64,000 nucleotides of DNA from Dryobates pubescens (taxonomy: Eukaryota > Chordata > Aves > Piciformes > Picidae): NCBI RefSeq assembly GCF_014839835.1, contig NC_071615.1, forward strand, positions 496,001 through 560,000, in the 5' to 3' direction. Of the stretch, positions 1 through 11,562 are shown in pieces. Made by a program: the position numbers and the translations under genes. Below the pieces are notes generated by a model. The model ran no database searches. It saw only the letters and a program-made list of their open reading frames with translations, and had not been told where the DNA came from. Position 1 is the stretch's first letter. Every line of letters begins with the position of its first letter.

Positions 1-108
1 GGCCATGGAAGTTGGGACCAGGGTTAGGTGGCCATGGAGGTGTTGGGCTGGGGGTTGGACCTCATCTTAGAGGTCTTTTCCAACCAGGACAATTCTGTGC
101 TTCTCTGA
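1..108 (+). mobile_element. CR1 LINE, 3' tail
   Basis: Ends GGTCTTTTCCAACCAGGACA then ATTCTGTG; cut by the window start. Confidence 0.88.
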
Positions 109-1407
109 CCTCAGCTTAGTTCCTGCCCTTGCTCTCAGGCTGTATTTCAGCCTTTCAGGGAGGACCAAGGTGGAGACCAGGATGCTCCAGACCCCCCCCA
201 GCACTAAGCAAATGAAGCAGGCCTGGCTGCCCCCACCTCTGAGCCCTGCCTGTGGCACAGAGCCATGCCAGGCTCTTCTGCCAGCCATGCTCTCCTTGGG
301 CACCTCCTCTACCTGAGGATGGATGTTGGAGCAGCCAGCAGAGCTCTTGGCTTCTCCCTCTGCACCTCCCACCACACCTTCCTGGTGGTTTGTCAGGAAG
401 GCAGCACAGTGAGGGGCAGGGGGATGTGCTGGGTGCATTTCTCTAGGTCTGTGGAAAGCCTGGGAGGTGTAGGGTGCAGGCTGGATGGCCAGGCCCTGGT
501 TTGAAATGAGGCTTTCATCACCAGAGGCTGTAGGAGGCTTGATTTGGAATCAGTGATGGGGGCTTGTGGGGCTCTGGGGGATGTGGTGCATTGCTCTCAC
601 AAGTCAGGGCTGGCAGGAGCCAGCTGGCATCTCCCCAGCTGGTTGTCTCACCCTGAGCTTGTCCATGTTAGTGCCCAGGCATGAGGTGGGGTGGGCAGCT
701 CTGCCCTGTGCCAGGGAAGTGGCTGATGCTCAGTGCTGGCACACCAGAAACACAACACAGCCTTCTGCAGCTGCCTTGAGAGGCCAGAGAAGTGCAGGTC
801 TGATCCTCACCCCCCCAGTGAGGTGCTGAGGCTCTGCCATCGTCTGGCACTGCATGTCCTGTGCTGGGGGAGGGAAAACTCATCTGGGCTGGGCTGGAGC
901 TCACCCCCTTGGCAGAGTCTGAGGTCCTCCTGTGTTGGTGCTCAGGGCATGAGGCTTTGCATGCTCCCCTCTGGTGGGGATGGTCCTAGGTGGGAAATCC
1001 ACAGCAGCTCCTTTGCTTTCACCTTCTCCCCTCTGCCCTGAGACAGCTCACAGCAGTCTTCAGAACTCTTCATGCAGCTCCTGAGTGAGTCACTGGGGCT
1101 GCAGAGGTGTTTGGAATACAGATGGGGAATACTGCAGAGGGGCAGGGCACTGGGGTGGCAACCAGGGCACAGGGGCAGCGTGCCTGGAGGACTGAGTGTG
1201 ACCCAGCCAGTGACCACCACACCCAGGGCTGGAAAATGCCCAACCTTAGCATTGATGGATGGCTCTGCCTGCAGAGATCCCAGGCTCTGCCATAGCCAAG
1301 GTGCTCCAGAGCCAGGGACACAATGCACTGCTTGCCTTGGGGCTGCTGGCTGGCACTGGTGCCCTGGAGCATGCAAAGTGCTGGCACCAGCACCACCTCT
1401 GCTCCTG
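109..1407. other. Unique sequence, no gene seen
   Basis: GC-rich probable HS3ST6 intron sequence. Frames on both strands are short and lack family resemblance or splice context. Confidence 0.5.
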
Positions 1408-1518
1408 TGGCAGTGGCACCTGGGGACATGGTTTAATGGCCAGGGTGGTGTTGGGCTGAGGGTTGAACTGGGGGATCTTGGAGGTCTTTTCCAACCCAAG
1501 CAATTCCTTGAGGCTATG
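1408..1518 (+). mobile_element. CR1 LINE, 3' tail
   Basis: GACATGGTTTAATGGCC… GGTCTTTTCCAACCCAAGCA; about 110 bp. Confidence 0.87.
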
Positions 1519-1792
1519 ACTGCAGAAATCTGGGGTGATTAACTATGGGGTTGAGAAACAGGAGGTGAAATGCCTGGAATCAGCTTCTAGAGGCAGCTGC
1601 AGAAACCTTGCCCTGTCTGAGCCCCTGGAACCCCAGCACAGGAATGGCTTCGGTGCCCAAGGTGGGAGGCACAGCACTTGGGCAATGGGATGTGCTGCTG
1701 GGCTCCTCCTGGGAGGCATTTGGTAGAAGCAGCCCTGCTCTGCTGAGGAAAACCTCCAGCCCAGCAGGAAGACAACAGGAGAGCTCTCCTCC

Positions 1793-1815
1793 CTCCCTCC
1801 CTCCCTCCCTCCCGG
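1793..1815. repeat. (CTCC)n microsatellite
   Basis: Five to six perfect CTCC units after GAGAGCTC. Confidence 0.9.
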
Positions 1816-2104
1816 CGCAGGCAGCAGCCCCACAGCAGCGGGGGTGAGGCAGAGCTGCCCCCAGCTCGCTGTGCATTTTAACACAGAGCATTGATTAGGG
1901 GCAGGGGAGAATCACAGTCAGAGAGTCACTTGTCACAGGGCTCCTTCAGCCATCTCCACTCCTTAGCCTGGGGAGAATCAGGATGTGACCTTCGACTCGC
2001 CCTTGCCGGGGGAAGGTTCACCGCCCGCAGTGCTGCGTGGCTGGGCACCTCCAGAGTGCCTGTGGGCACAGCTGGGTGTGCAGGAGCTGCTCCTCAAGCT
2101 GGCA

Positions 2105-2455
2105 TGAAGGATGGAGGAGCCTGAGGAGAGACCTTAAAGCTTTCTGTAATCCCCTGAGGAGAGGTTTGGAGTGAGGCTGGGGTTGGTCTCTTCCCCCAAG
2201 GAACAAGTGACAGGACGAGAGGAAATGGCCTCAGGTTGCACCAGGGCAGGGTTAGGTTGGCCATGAGGAACAATTTGCTGCCAGAGTGGTCAGGGACTGG
2301 CAGAGGCTGCCCAGGGAGCTGGTGGAGTCCCCATGCCTGGAGGTGTTGAGGAGCTGTGTGGCCCTGTGGGACAAGGTTTGGTGGCCCTGGTGGTGCTGGG
2401 TTGGACCTGATGCTCTCAGAGGCTCTTTTCAGCTGGAACACTTCTGTGGTTCTTT
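2105..2455 (+). mobile_element. CR1 LINE, 3' fragment
   Basis: From the GAGGAGAGACCTTAAAGC region through AGGTTGGCCATGAGGAACAA to the tail CTGGAACACTTCTGTGG. Confidence 0.93.
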
Positions 2456-3249
2456 GCCTCATCCTCTGGGCTGCTGAGCTGGCTGCTGCCTCCCTGAGCA
2501 CTGCATTGTGGTTGGTGCCTGTGATTGATGGGAAGGGACAAGGAAAGTGACAGATCCCATCCCTGGAGCCCACATCATGCTTCTGCCTCCTGCCTGCTGC
2601 TGTGTGGTGCTGCTCAAAGGGGGCTGGAGCAGCTCCTCCTGCAACCCCCCCCCCCAACTCCCCCCAATCTCCCAGCTGCTCCAGAGCCCTCAGCATCCCA
2701 AACCAGACTCCTGGGGACGTGGCAGGGCTGGCTGACTGCCCCACACCGCTCCCAGCACCCAGCCAGGGGCGGGATGGATCCTCCACAAGCAGTCTCTGAT
2801 TGCTGTGGGTGAAATCAAGCCCCCAAAGCAACCCCCAGCTGATGCCAATCCCCAGAGCAAACCCTGGCACAGTGAGGATGGGATCTGGGAGCTGAGCCCT
2901 GTCTCTCTGCTGTCTCAAGAGCTCTCTGCCACCTCTGCAGCCCTGACTCAGATTATTTCAGTTTATTTTCCCCATTCTTGAGCCTGGCTCTTGGTGTCCC
3001 AAAGCTCTCCCCTGCCTCCACCTCCCTCACACCCTGTGCCTGCTCCTGTGCCACCCAGCACGCCCCAGAAATGCCAAGAGACAGCTCAGCCCCAGGGATG
3101 CCCTGCCAGGGAGGAAAGGTCAATAAGAGTGGAAGGGAAAGAAATCCTCCAATTACCATGAGCAGGGAGGGGGCTCCAGCAGTGCCATTGATCAGGAGCT
3201 TGTCACTGCAGGCCCCCATCGGTGGCACTTGTCAATAGGGGCAGGGGGC
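2456..3249. other. Unique sequence, no gene seen
   Basis: GC-rich; a run of C at 2647-2655 and a short A/T-rich patch near 2950 (GATTATTTCAGTTTATTTTC). Nothing supported as coding. Confidence 0.5.
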
Positions 3250-3870
3250 AGGACTGGGAACTGCTTGAAAGCTCTGCAGGGAAGGAGCTGGGAGTGCTGG
3301 TGGACAGCAGGTTGCCCATGAGCCAGCAATGTGCTCTCCTGGCCAAGAAGGCCAAAGGTGTGCTGGGGCTATGGAGAGCAGCATGGGCAGCAGGCTGAGG
3401 GAGGTTCTTCTCCCCCTCTGCTCTGCCCCAGGGTGGTCACATCTGGAGTGCTGCACCCAGTTCAAGTGAGGCAGGGAACTGCTGGGGAGAGTCCAGCAGA
3501 GGCTACAGAGATGCTGAGGGCAACTCTGTGAGGAGCAGAGGCTGAGAGCCCTGGGGCTGAGAGCCTGCAGCAGAGCAGCCCCAGAGGGGCTGGGGGGCAA
3601 GAGGCTGGGGCCAGGCTCTGCTCAGTGGTGCCCAGGGACAGCACAAGGGGCAGGGGGCACAAACTGGAACCCAGGAACCCATCTGAAGAGGAGGAGAAAG
3701 TTGTTTGTTGTGAGGCTGCTGGAGGCCTGGAGCAGGCTGCCCAGAGAGGTTGTGGAGTCTCCTCTGGAGAGCTTCCAACCCCCCCTGGGCACTGTGCCCC
3801 TGGGCAAGCTGCTGGGGGTGCCCTGCTGGAGCAGGGCTTGGGCTGGGTGAGCTCCAAGGTGCTTGGCAAC
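3250..3870 (+). mobile_element. CR1 LINE, 3' fragment of ~620 bp
   Basis: Starts at GGAGTGCTGGTGGACAGCAG, a segment coding for the reverse-transcriptase C-terminus in the family, then GGAGCAGGCTGCCCAGAGAG. It lacks a clean 3' tail. Confidence 0.9.
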
Positions 3871-4019
3871 CAACACCATACTGGACTCTGGGGACTCAGT
3901 GTGAGGGGCACTGCTGGACCCCAGCTAGCACAGCCCTGGTGTGGTGGTCGCTCTGTGGGGCTCGGTGGGTGGGTGAGGGCTGGGCAGAACTTCCCCCAGT
4001 CACTCAGACCTGGCTGTCT

Positions 4020-4275
4020 GGGACCTGCCAGCTCCATTGCTGCGAGCAGCAGCCCAGCAGGACGCGGAGCCGGGGCGGGGGCAGGGATTATTCTGCCGCT
4101 AGAGCCATCGGGCGCTGCCTCCGCAGGGCTGCTTTTGTGTCTCGTCAAATGATGCTCCTCAGCCGCACAGCCATGAGAAAAATGTCAGGGGGCTGCTGCC
4201 AAGTACTTTGGGCTGAGAGTTTCGGTTTTGTTGAGGGAAGAGATCGTTTGTCTCCATGAAAAGCCGGGGCTGGGG
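4020..4275. promoter_or_regulatory. Candidate conserved noncoding element
   Basis: A repeat-free stretch with CpGs and AT-rich words (GGGATTATTCTGCCGCTAGA, CAAATGATGCTCC) set between CR1-rich sequence. No coding frame is supported. The judgement rests on composition only. Confidence 0.25.
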
Positions 4276-4397
4276 GGAGGGAGGGAGCCGAAGGTCCCCC
4301 TGCGGTGTCAGAGACCCAAGCGTGACAACCTGCATCCGCTCCGCCGCCCCCCGAGCGGTGCGCGGCTGTCACTGTGCCTGCCCCGCACAAAGGAGCT

Positions 4398-4436
4398 GCC
4401 GGGCAGGGGCCGGGCAGGGGCCGGGCAGGGGCCGGA
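4398..4436. repeat. 11-bp tandem repeat, ~3.5 copies
   Basis: Perfect copies of GGGCAGGGGCC in GC-rich sequence. Confidence 0.85.
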
Positions 4437-4639
4437 AGGAGAGGGGAGCGAACCCTCCCCTGCCCGCGGGGGGGTGGGCAGCTGCTGGAGCAGTGCACGG
4501 GCTGGAGGTGAGGGTCTCACCGCGGTGCTGGGGGTGCTGGTGGCAGCATCCTGCTGCCCTGCTCCAGGCAAGCAGCCAGGTGAAAGAGAGGGCAGCAGCC
4601 TGCCCCCCACCCCCAGCGGGATTTCCTGGGGTCCTGAGG

Positions 4640-5025
4640 CTGCAGTCGTGCTTGGGAAGGGTCTGGAGCAGAGGTCTGGTGAGGAGCAGCTGAGGGAAAG
4701 GAGAAAAGGAGCCCGAGGGGAGACCTCATTGCTCTCTGCAGCTCCATGAGAGGAGGCTGGAGCCAGGTGGGGTTGGTCTCTTCTGCCTAGGAAGAAGCAA
4801 AGGGACAAGAAACAGCCCCAAGCTGCACCAGGGCAGGTTCAGGTTGGACATGAGGAACAATTTCTTCCCCAAAAGGGTTGTCCAGGCCTGGCCCAGGGCA
4901 GTGGTGCAGTCCCCATCCCTGGAGGGGTTTCAGAGCTGTGGAGATGTGGTGCTGAGGGCCATGGTGTGGTGGTGCCCTGGCAGTGCTGGGTAGGGTTGGA
5001 CTCAGCAGTACTAGAAGTCTCTCCC
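4640..5025 (+). mobile_element. CR1 LINE, 3' fragment
   Basis: GGGAAGGGTCTGGAGCAGAG to GGACTCAGCAGTACTAGAAG; diverged tail. Confidence 0.92.
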
Positions 5026-6172
5026 AGGCAGAGCAGGCTGGGGGGGCTGTCACTTGTCATGCTGAGCTGGTGAGGAGGAGGAGGAGGTTTGCTGAAGGAT
5101 GGCAGCGCTCTGCATCAGCCCTTGGACCTCCTCTCATTCTCAAAACAAAGGCAAAGGAAGGCTCAAATCCTGCCAAGGGTTAGTGACCTCCCAGCTCCAG
5201 CTGTGTCCAGCTGTGGGAGCCTCATGTCAGCACCTGTATCAGGGCTCAGGGAGCTGCCTGGAGGTGTCAGCTTGCACCTTGTCACCAGGGGGTTTCTGGC
5301 TGCATGACACCATGGGCCAGTGAGGCACTCAGCTCCCAGAGGAAAGCAGTCCCCAAGCTCCATCCCTCTGCTGGGGTGGAGCTGGAGCCATGTGGAGAGG
5401 AAGGGTGAGCAGTGCCCTCTGGAATGAAATCTGTCTGTGAAACCTTCCCAGGCTCAGCTGGGATGCTCTTGGAGAGAGACCTTGCTCCTCACTTGGCAGC
5501 TGAACATGAACCTGGGCAGGGAGCAGGGGTGGGAACTCTTCTGGTCATGTTGTGAATCTCAAGAGACTTGATGGGGGGCAGAGCCATGAGGAAGAGTTTC
5601 AGTTCTAGCTTGAAGCAAGCAGCTCCTGAGGACAAGAGACCCCCAGCTTTGGGGCATGTGTGTGGGGAAAGCCCCCCAAAGTGAGCTGTGATCCAGCTGC
5701 AGGTAGCTAGACAAAACCTCTCCCTGAAGAGTGCTGACACCACCTGGAGCCACCCACCCCTGGTGGATGCTGGCTGCACGGTGAAGGATGGTGACTGCAG
5801 CAGGGGCTGCAGGCCACAGGGGCTCAGAGAGCAGTTAGTGGCAGCTGGGATTGTGGTGTGAGGGCCTGAAGAGACCAAACTTCGGCAGAAACCTCCTTCC
5901 CTTGGGGGTCTGCAGGCAAACCTTTACAGAGAAGGTGGCAGGAGGCTGGGGCAGGGCGCTGGGGTGATGGCAGGGTGCTGGGGCAGGGGCAGGATGCTGG
6001 GGCAGGGGCAGGGTGCTGGGGTGGTGGCAGGGTGCTGGGGCAGGGTGCTGGGGTGGTGGCAGGGTGCTGGGGCAGGGTGCTGGGGCAGGGGCAGGGCCTG
6101 TGCTGGCTGGGTTGTCTTGCCCTTGGATGCTGCAGTAAGCACTGCACATTAGGGTCCCTGGGTCACTGTGTG
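5026..6172. other. Unique sequence plus one minisatellite, no gene seen
   Basis: Apart from the array at 5950-6095 I see no repeat or coding signal. Confidence 0.5.
5950..6095. repeat. G-rich minisatellite
   Basis: Irregular tandem of GCAGGGTGCTGGGG with spacer variants GCAGGGGCAG and TGGTG, about ten copies. Confidence 0.88.
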
Positions 6173-6625
6173 GGACAGAATCACAGCACAGTAGGGGCTG
6201 AAAGGGACCTCTGGAGATCAAGTCCAACCCCCTGCCAGGACAGGGTCCCCAGGGCAGGGTCACCCAGAGCAGGGCACACAGGAACACATCCAGGTGGGTT
6301 TGGAATGCCTGCAGAGATGGAGACTCAGCAGCTCTCTGCCCCAGGCTCTGCCACCCTTCAGTTACAGAGGTTCCTCCTCATCTTTGGATGGAACTCCTGC
6401 TGCTGCACTTTGTGCCCCTTGCCCTGTCACTGGGCACCACTGAGCAAAGCCTGGTCCCATCCTGTAAGTATTGATCAGCATTGATCAGATCAGGCTGCTC
6501 TCCTCCAGACTAAACAGCCCCAGGGCTCTCAGCCTTTCCTCACCAGGGAGCTGCTGCAGTGCCCTCAGCATCCTTGCAGCCCTTTGCTGCACCCTCTCCA
6601 GCAAGTCCCTGTCCTTGCAGCGGCT
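6173..6625 (-). mobile_element. CR1 LINE, 3' fragment
   Basis: Reverse-oriented: CAGAATCACAGCACAGTAGG tail at left, TCTCCAGCAAGTCCCTGTCC at right. Confidence 0.93.
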
Positions 6626-7004
6626 GCTGGACACAGAACATCTTCACAGTACCACTGTGGCCACTTCCACAGCAGCCTGGGGACTGCTGCCAGGGCTGCA
6701 GCAGACTGATGCTCCTTTATTCTCCCCTTAATTAATTCCTGTGCCTCCAGTGAGTTTCCATCTTCTCTTTCTGCTGCAATCAAAGGGCTCACATCAGGAA
6801 CAGTCCCTCCCAGACCTTCTTTTCATCTCCTTGCCTCAGCTCCTTGCCTTGTCCTCATGCTGCCACGGTGCAGCTGAAGCACAGATGCCAGGAGCCGGCT
6901 GCTGGAAGGGGAGTTGGGACACACAGGGGCCCAGGGATTGCTCTCAGCAGGTTCTCCTCTGCTGGCAAGCGAAGAGGAAGAGTCCAGAGCAGCTTGCTGG
7001 GATG

Positions 7005-7290
7005 CACAAATGGGCAATTATGTGGTCACCTGAGAAGTGCCTGATGATTTATGGCATGATTAAAAGGTTGATGGTAAGAGTAGAAAAGATTTGGAACATC
7101 TGCCTCCAGAGCCCTGTCTCTGACCCTCACACCACAGATAGCAACAGATTAAATATCCAGGCAGGCACTTGGGCTTTGACACAGAGCCCACCACATCTGG
7201 GAGCATTTGGGCTGAAACCTAAGAGCCTGGACAATGAGTAATTAAACATAATTCACTCCTTACTCTCTTGTAATCTCCAAGAGGCTGTTC
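7005..7290. promoter_or_regulatory. Candidate conserved noncoding element
   Basis: AT-rich unique stretch with GGGCAATTATGTGG, GATTTATGGCATGATTAAA, CAGATTAAATATCC and GAGTAATTAAACATAATTC, several homeodomain-like TAAT cores. No gene seen. Confidence 0.3.
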
Positions 7291-7357
7291 CTGCTTGAAG
7301 GGTGGACTTTGGAGGAGCCTCATGGAAGAGGAGCACTCAGCCAAGGTCAATGTGCAT

Positions 7358-7482
7358 CACAGACTCTTAGAATGGCTTCAGTTGGAAGGGAGCTCAAAGC
7401 TCATCCAGCTCCAGCCCCCTGCCATGGGCAGGGACCCCTCCCACCAGCCCAGGCTGCTCAGGGCCTCATCCAGCCTGGAGGA
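7358..7482 (-). mobile_element. CR1 LINE, 3' stub (inverted partner)
   Basis: TCACAGACTCTTAGAATGGC to CTCATCCAGCCTG, running straight into a plus-strand copy. Confidence 0.88.
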
Positions 7483-7770
7483 GAGAAGGCTCCAGGGAGA
7501 CCTCACAGCAGCCTGCCAGGACCTGAAGGGCTGCAGGAAGGCTGCAGAGGGACTGCTCCCAAAGGGCTGCAGGGACAGGAGCAGAGGCAATGGTTTGGAA
7601 TGAGAGCAGAGCAGATTGAGATTGGATGTGAGGAACAAGTTCTGCCCCAGGAGGCTGCTGGAACACTGCAGCAGGTTGCCCAGGGAGGTGGCTGAGGCTC
7701 CAAGCCTGGAGCTGTTCCAGGTGAGGCTGGAGAGGGCTCTGAGCAGCCTGACCTGGGCTGGGTGTGCTGC
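7476..7770 (+). mobile_element. CR1 LINE, 3' fragment (inverted partner)
   Basis: CAGCCTGGAGGAGAGAAGGC to CTGACCTGGGCTGGGTG. It shares CAGCCTG with the stub on its left. Same subfamily as 38912-39278. Confidence 0.9.
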
Positions 7771-8744
7771 TTCCAGAGCTGCTGTGGAACACCCAGACCC
7801 TACCACCACATCTCTTGTTGGGTGTTCTCTACTGAAGCCCAACCAGCCCCAAGTGCCTGCCTGGTGCCCTGGGCTGGGACAGGCACGGCAGGAGCAGAGG
7901 CTGCAGGCAGGCTGAGCTGGAAGTGCTAAGGTGACCCCAGAGCAGTGCAAGGGGCAGGCCTTTGGAGCTGCCTTGGTTGGTTGTTTGCTTTCATTGCACA
8001 GGGGAAAGGTGGTGGAGCAAAAGGGTTTGGAGGAGAATGGATTGGCAACAAGGAAACCCACACTGGGGTTAATTCTCTCCTCTTGCCTAGCACAGCTCCA
8101 GCTCTGGGAGGGTGGAGGGCTTTGGGGGTCTGGGGGTGGTGCCAGTGTTGCAAGGACAAAGGCTCTGGCTTGGGGGCTGCAGCAGGACCCCTTTGCTTTG
8201 GCTCCAGTTGTGGTAGCAAGGACAAACTCTGCCAGCTTTTAAGGCTCCAGGAGCTGTTTCTGATTAGATCTTTCCTTTTGACAACTCTTTTTCTTTCCCC
8301 CCTTCTTTTCAGGAGGGTTAGAAAGGTGGTGGTGGGGAAAGGGCTTTCTGTAACAGCCAGGCTGGAGCTGGAGCAAATCTGTTAGAAATCTGCAAGGACC
8401 TGAAAGAAAATCTTGAGTGAATAATTAAGTTTAACTGACCTTAAAATATCCAATTGCCAGAAGGGATTTGGGAGCAACACTTCCAGAGGGCTTCTGCTGA
8501 GGCTCTGAGGGCTGGGAGGAGCTGAATGTTTTACCCAGCAGGGTTTCTCATCTAAGTTTTTCCCAATAAGGAGGGACAAAAAGCCCCCAGGTCCCACTCT
8601 GAAGTGCCCAAAGAGGTTTGTGTTTGGGGCTTGTCTGATCTGAAAGCTGCTGCTCTGCTGGGGACAAGGAAACCTGGGAGGCAGCTTCTCAGAATGACCT
8701 CAGCCTCCCCCAGCACTACAGTGGAATCTGTGGTGTCCCCATGG
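7771..8744. other. Unique sequence, no gene seen
   Basis: Contains the dispersed half-repeat at 8162-8215 and an AT-richer patch around 8400-8460 (GAATAATTAAGTTTAACTG). No coding support. Confidence 0.5.
8162..8215 (+). repeat. Dispersed copy of the 16.15-kb repeat half-unit
   Basis: GCTCTGGCTTGGG through CTCCAGTTGTGGT differs by about one base from 16147-16200. Confidence 0.75.
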
Positions 8745-8885
8745 GGCACCCTTGGCAGGGTCCCAAACTGGGCAAGGAAGCTGGGGAGGGCTCTGGAGAG
8801 CAGGGCTCAGGAGGAGCAGCTGAGGGACCTGGGGGTGCTCAGTCTGGAGAAGAGGAGGCTGAAGGGAGACCTTCTGCCTTACAGT
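8745..8885 (+). mobile_element. CR1 LINE, internal fragment
   Basis: GAGAGCAGGGCTCAGGAGGA to AGGGAGACCTTCTGCC; no 3' tail. Directly precedes duplication copy A. Confidence 0.85.
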
Positions 8886-8906
8886 GGAGCAGACTTAGCT
8901 CATGTG

Positions 8907-9193
8907 GGAGGGCAGGGGAGGCACTGGTGTGCCCCTGGCAGCCCTGCCCTCACCCTACACCCCCAGCACAGCATCCCCCCGAGGCTGGGCATGTGCCAGC
9001 CCCTGCTGCCTGGGGGAGCTGACCCAGGCTGTGCTGCCTCTCACCTGCTCCAACCCCAGCAGCAGGGCTGGGGGCTGCACAAAGCACAGGAGGGAGAGGC
9101 TGCTCCTGGGAACCTGAGCTTGGCTTTGCTGCAGCTGGGGGTGGGACTGTCCCTGTCCCTCTTGCCCTGTCACTGGGTGAGCTCTGGAGGACT
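8907..9193 (+). repeat. Direct duplication, copy A
   Basis: About 285 bp from GGGCAGGGGAGGCACTGG to GTGAGCTCTGGAGG recurs at 14743-15028 with only about two mismatches seen (8949 region CTCACC/CGCACC; 9035 region CCTCTC/CTTCTC). A minus-strand CR1 tail follows both copies. Non-coding, not a CR1 part I recognise. Confidence 0.9.
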
Positions 9194-9197
9194 TCCA

Positions 9198-9310
9198 GAC
9201 TGGTTTGGGTGGGAAAGGACCTTTCAAGCTCATCCAGTCCACCCTGCAGCCAGCAGGGACAGCCCCAAGCAGAGCAGGTTGCTCAGAGCTCCATCCAGCC
9301 TGACCCTGGG
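9198..9310 (-). mobile_element. CR1 LINE, 3' stub
   Basis: GGTTTGGGTGGGAAAGGACC to TCCATCCAGCCTGACCC; follows duplication copy A. Confidence 0.87.
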
Positions 9311-9643
9311 TATTCTACACACAAGGAGTTCTCTTTCCTTGGCCACCCAAAGACCCTGGTGCTGAGCAGGACCTGGAGAGCTTGAAGCCCACCAGAGCAA
9401 TCTCCTTGGGGCTTGGATGCATGGAGCTGGTGTAGAGAGTGCTGCTGGGGTCTGGGCTGTGCTGGGGCTCCTTGCCCTGAGCTGAGGACAGTGGTTTGGG
9501 TCCCAGCCACTGCCTGGCCACAGCTTTTCACTGGAATGTGCAAACTTCCTACCTTTGATCCTTGTCCTCCACTGAATCTGCCTAGAATGGGCTGTGGGCT
9601 GAGAGGGGCTGGGGGGAGGTGGGCAGACAGCTGGGGGGACAGG

Positions 9644-9662
9644 CAGACAGACAGACAGACAG
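9644..9662. repeat. (CAGA)n microsatellite
   Basis: Four to five CAGA units. Confidence 0.85.
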
Positions 9663-9953
9663 TGTGATTGCTTAAGCCACATTTCCTTAGGAAGCCAGGA
9701 TAAAAATAGCCCCAAGGCAGCCCTGTCCCTCCAGCAGCTCTCCCTGCCTCACAGCCTGGCTCCTGCAGGGCAGGGCTGCTCTGGCAGGGGATTCCCAGCT
9801 GTTCCTGCTGCAGGGAGGGAGGGGAGGAGGGAGCACTGGTGCTGGGATCATCAACCTGAACCTAGCAGGCTTGTGGGTGGAGGCTGGGGCTCATCCAGTG
9901 CTGATGGGGAACTGGAAGCTGCCAGGGGCTCAGCCTGGGCACAAGCCCAGAGC

Positions 9954-10125
9954 CATGGAGCAATTTGGCTTGGAAGAGACCTTGAAGATCATCCAGTCCA
10001 AGCCTCAGCCCAGCACTGCCAGGGCACCACTAAACCATGGCCCTCAGCACCACATCTCCACAGCTTTGAAACCCCTCCAGGGGAGTGGTGACCTCCTCCA
10101 AGCCCTCCCAGGGCTCTGTGGCCTC
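9954..10125 (-). mobile_element. CR1 LINE, 3' fragment
   Basis: GGCTTGGAAGAGACCTTGAA… CATGGCCCTCAGCACCAC. Confidence 0.9.
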
Positions 10126-10314
10126 TTAAGAGCTGCAGAAGCAGCAATATTTGTAACCCCCCCCCAGCCTCTCCCTGCCAGGGGCCTTCCTTTGCCTGGG
10201 GACCAGCTGAACCCCAGCATGAGGGGAGGGGAGGACCCCACTGGGTGCCCAGCAGCAGCTCCCAGCATCCCAAAACCTTGTCCAGGTGGGGCTGGACTTT
10301 GAAGGCTTCTCCCT

Positions 10315-10638
10315 TAGCTGCAGAGGAGGCTGAGGAGAGACCTTCTGGCTGCCTACAACCAAAGGAGGTTGGAGTGGGGCTGGGGTTGGTCTCTTCTCCC
10401 GAGCAGCAAGGGGCAGGGCAAGAGGAAATGGTCCCAAGTTGCACCAGGGGAGGGTTAGGTTGGCCACGAGGAGGAAGTTCTTTGCTGCCAGAGTGCTCAG
10501 GGACTGGCAGAGGCTGCCCAGGGAGGTGCTGGAGTCCCCAGCCCTGGAGGTGTGCCTGTGGCCATGGCCCCAGGGTGGTGTGGGGCTGATGTGGGACTTG
10601 ATCTCAGAGAGCTTTTCAAACCTTAACGATTCTGTGAT
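10315..10638 (+). mobile_element. CR1 LINE, 3' fragment
   Basis: GAGGAGAGACCTTCTGGC through GGTTAGGTTGGCCACGAGGA to CAAACCTTAACGATTCTGTG. Confidence 0.93.
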
Positions 10639-11424
10639 TAGCTCTGCTGGGGTGGGCTGCAGGCTGGGGAGTCCTGCAGAGGCTGGAGTTGGCTGAGCAG
10701 CTGGGGAGGGACAGCCCCAGGGCTGGGGGCTCCTCTCTCAGTCCCCTGACCTGGCTCTGGCTGGTGTTTGGGCACACACCACGGGCTGGGATGGCACAGA
10801 GCAGCGTGGGCAGTGCCAGCAGAGGAGGCTGCCATGCTTGCTGTGCTCTGGGGCACAGCCTGGCTCTGCTTTGTCCCCAGGAAGTGAGGAAAAGAGCTGA
10901 ATTTGTTTCCCATCTCCCCCCAGGCTGTTACAAATTTGAGCCAGATGGGGAATCCTTCCTGCTGCTGCAGCAAGCTGGATGCATTTGCCAGGGCAGCATG
11001 AGAGGGCTCAACCCAGGCCAACCCAACCCTGCCCTGCTGGAGGTGGCAGGGCAGGGGGGCTGCTCCAGCTGGGGGCTGGCACACCTGGCAGGGACCCTGC
11101 AGAGCCAGGAGCTGCTCTGGGGGGACACCAGCCAGGAGAGGAGAAGGTGACCACCACAGGAGGAGTTTCAGTCAAAGTTTCCCCTCCAAAGCCAGGGAGG
11201 GAGGCTGCAAACTGCAGCACCGTGGCAGAGCCTGGGGGCACAGAGGATGTGGGCTGGTGAGGGCTGTCCTGAGCTCTGGGGAGGGGGAGGCAAGGGGCAT
11301 GGTCTGCTTCTGCCTGGAAGCAGCCTCTGGGCCTTGCTGTCCAGCTGCAGGGGGAAACCTCTCTCACTTCAGGCTTCCTTCCCTCCTGCCAGCAGCATTC
11401 TGCCCAAAGGCACTGTGATGTCCC

Positions 11425-11562
11425 ATCCCCTGGAGTGCTCCAGGCCAGGCTGGATGAGGCTTTGAGCAGCCTGAGCTGGTGGCAGGAGCCCCTGCCCATG
11501 GCAGGGGTTTGGAGCTGGATCTGTAATGTCCTTTCCAGCCCAAACCATTCTGGGCTTCTGCA
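11425..11562 (+). mobile_element. CR1 LINE, 3' tail
   Basis: CAGGCCAGGCTGGATGAGGC to CCAGCCCAAACCATTCTGGG. Confidence 0.9.
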
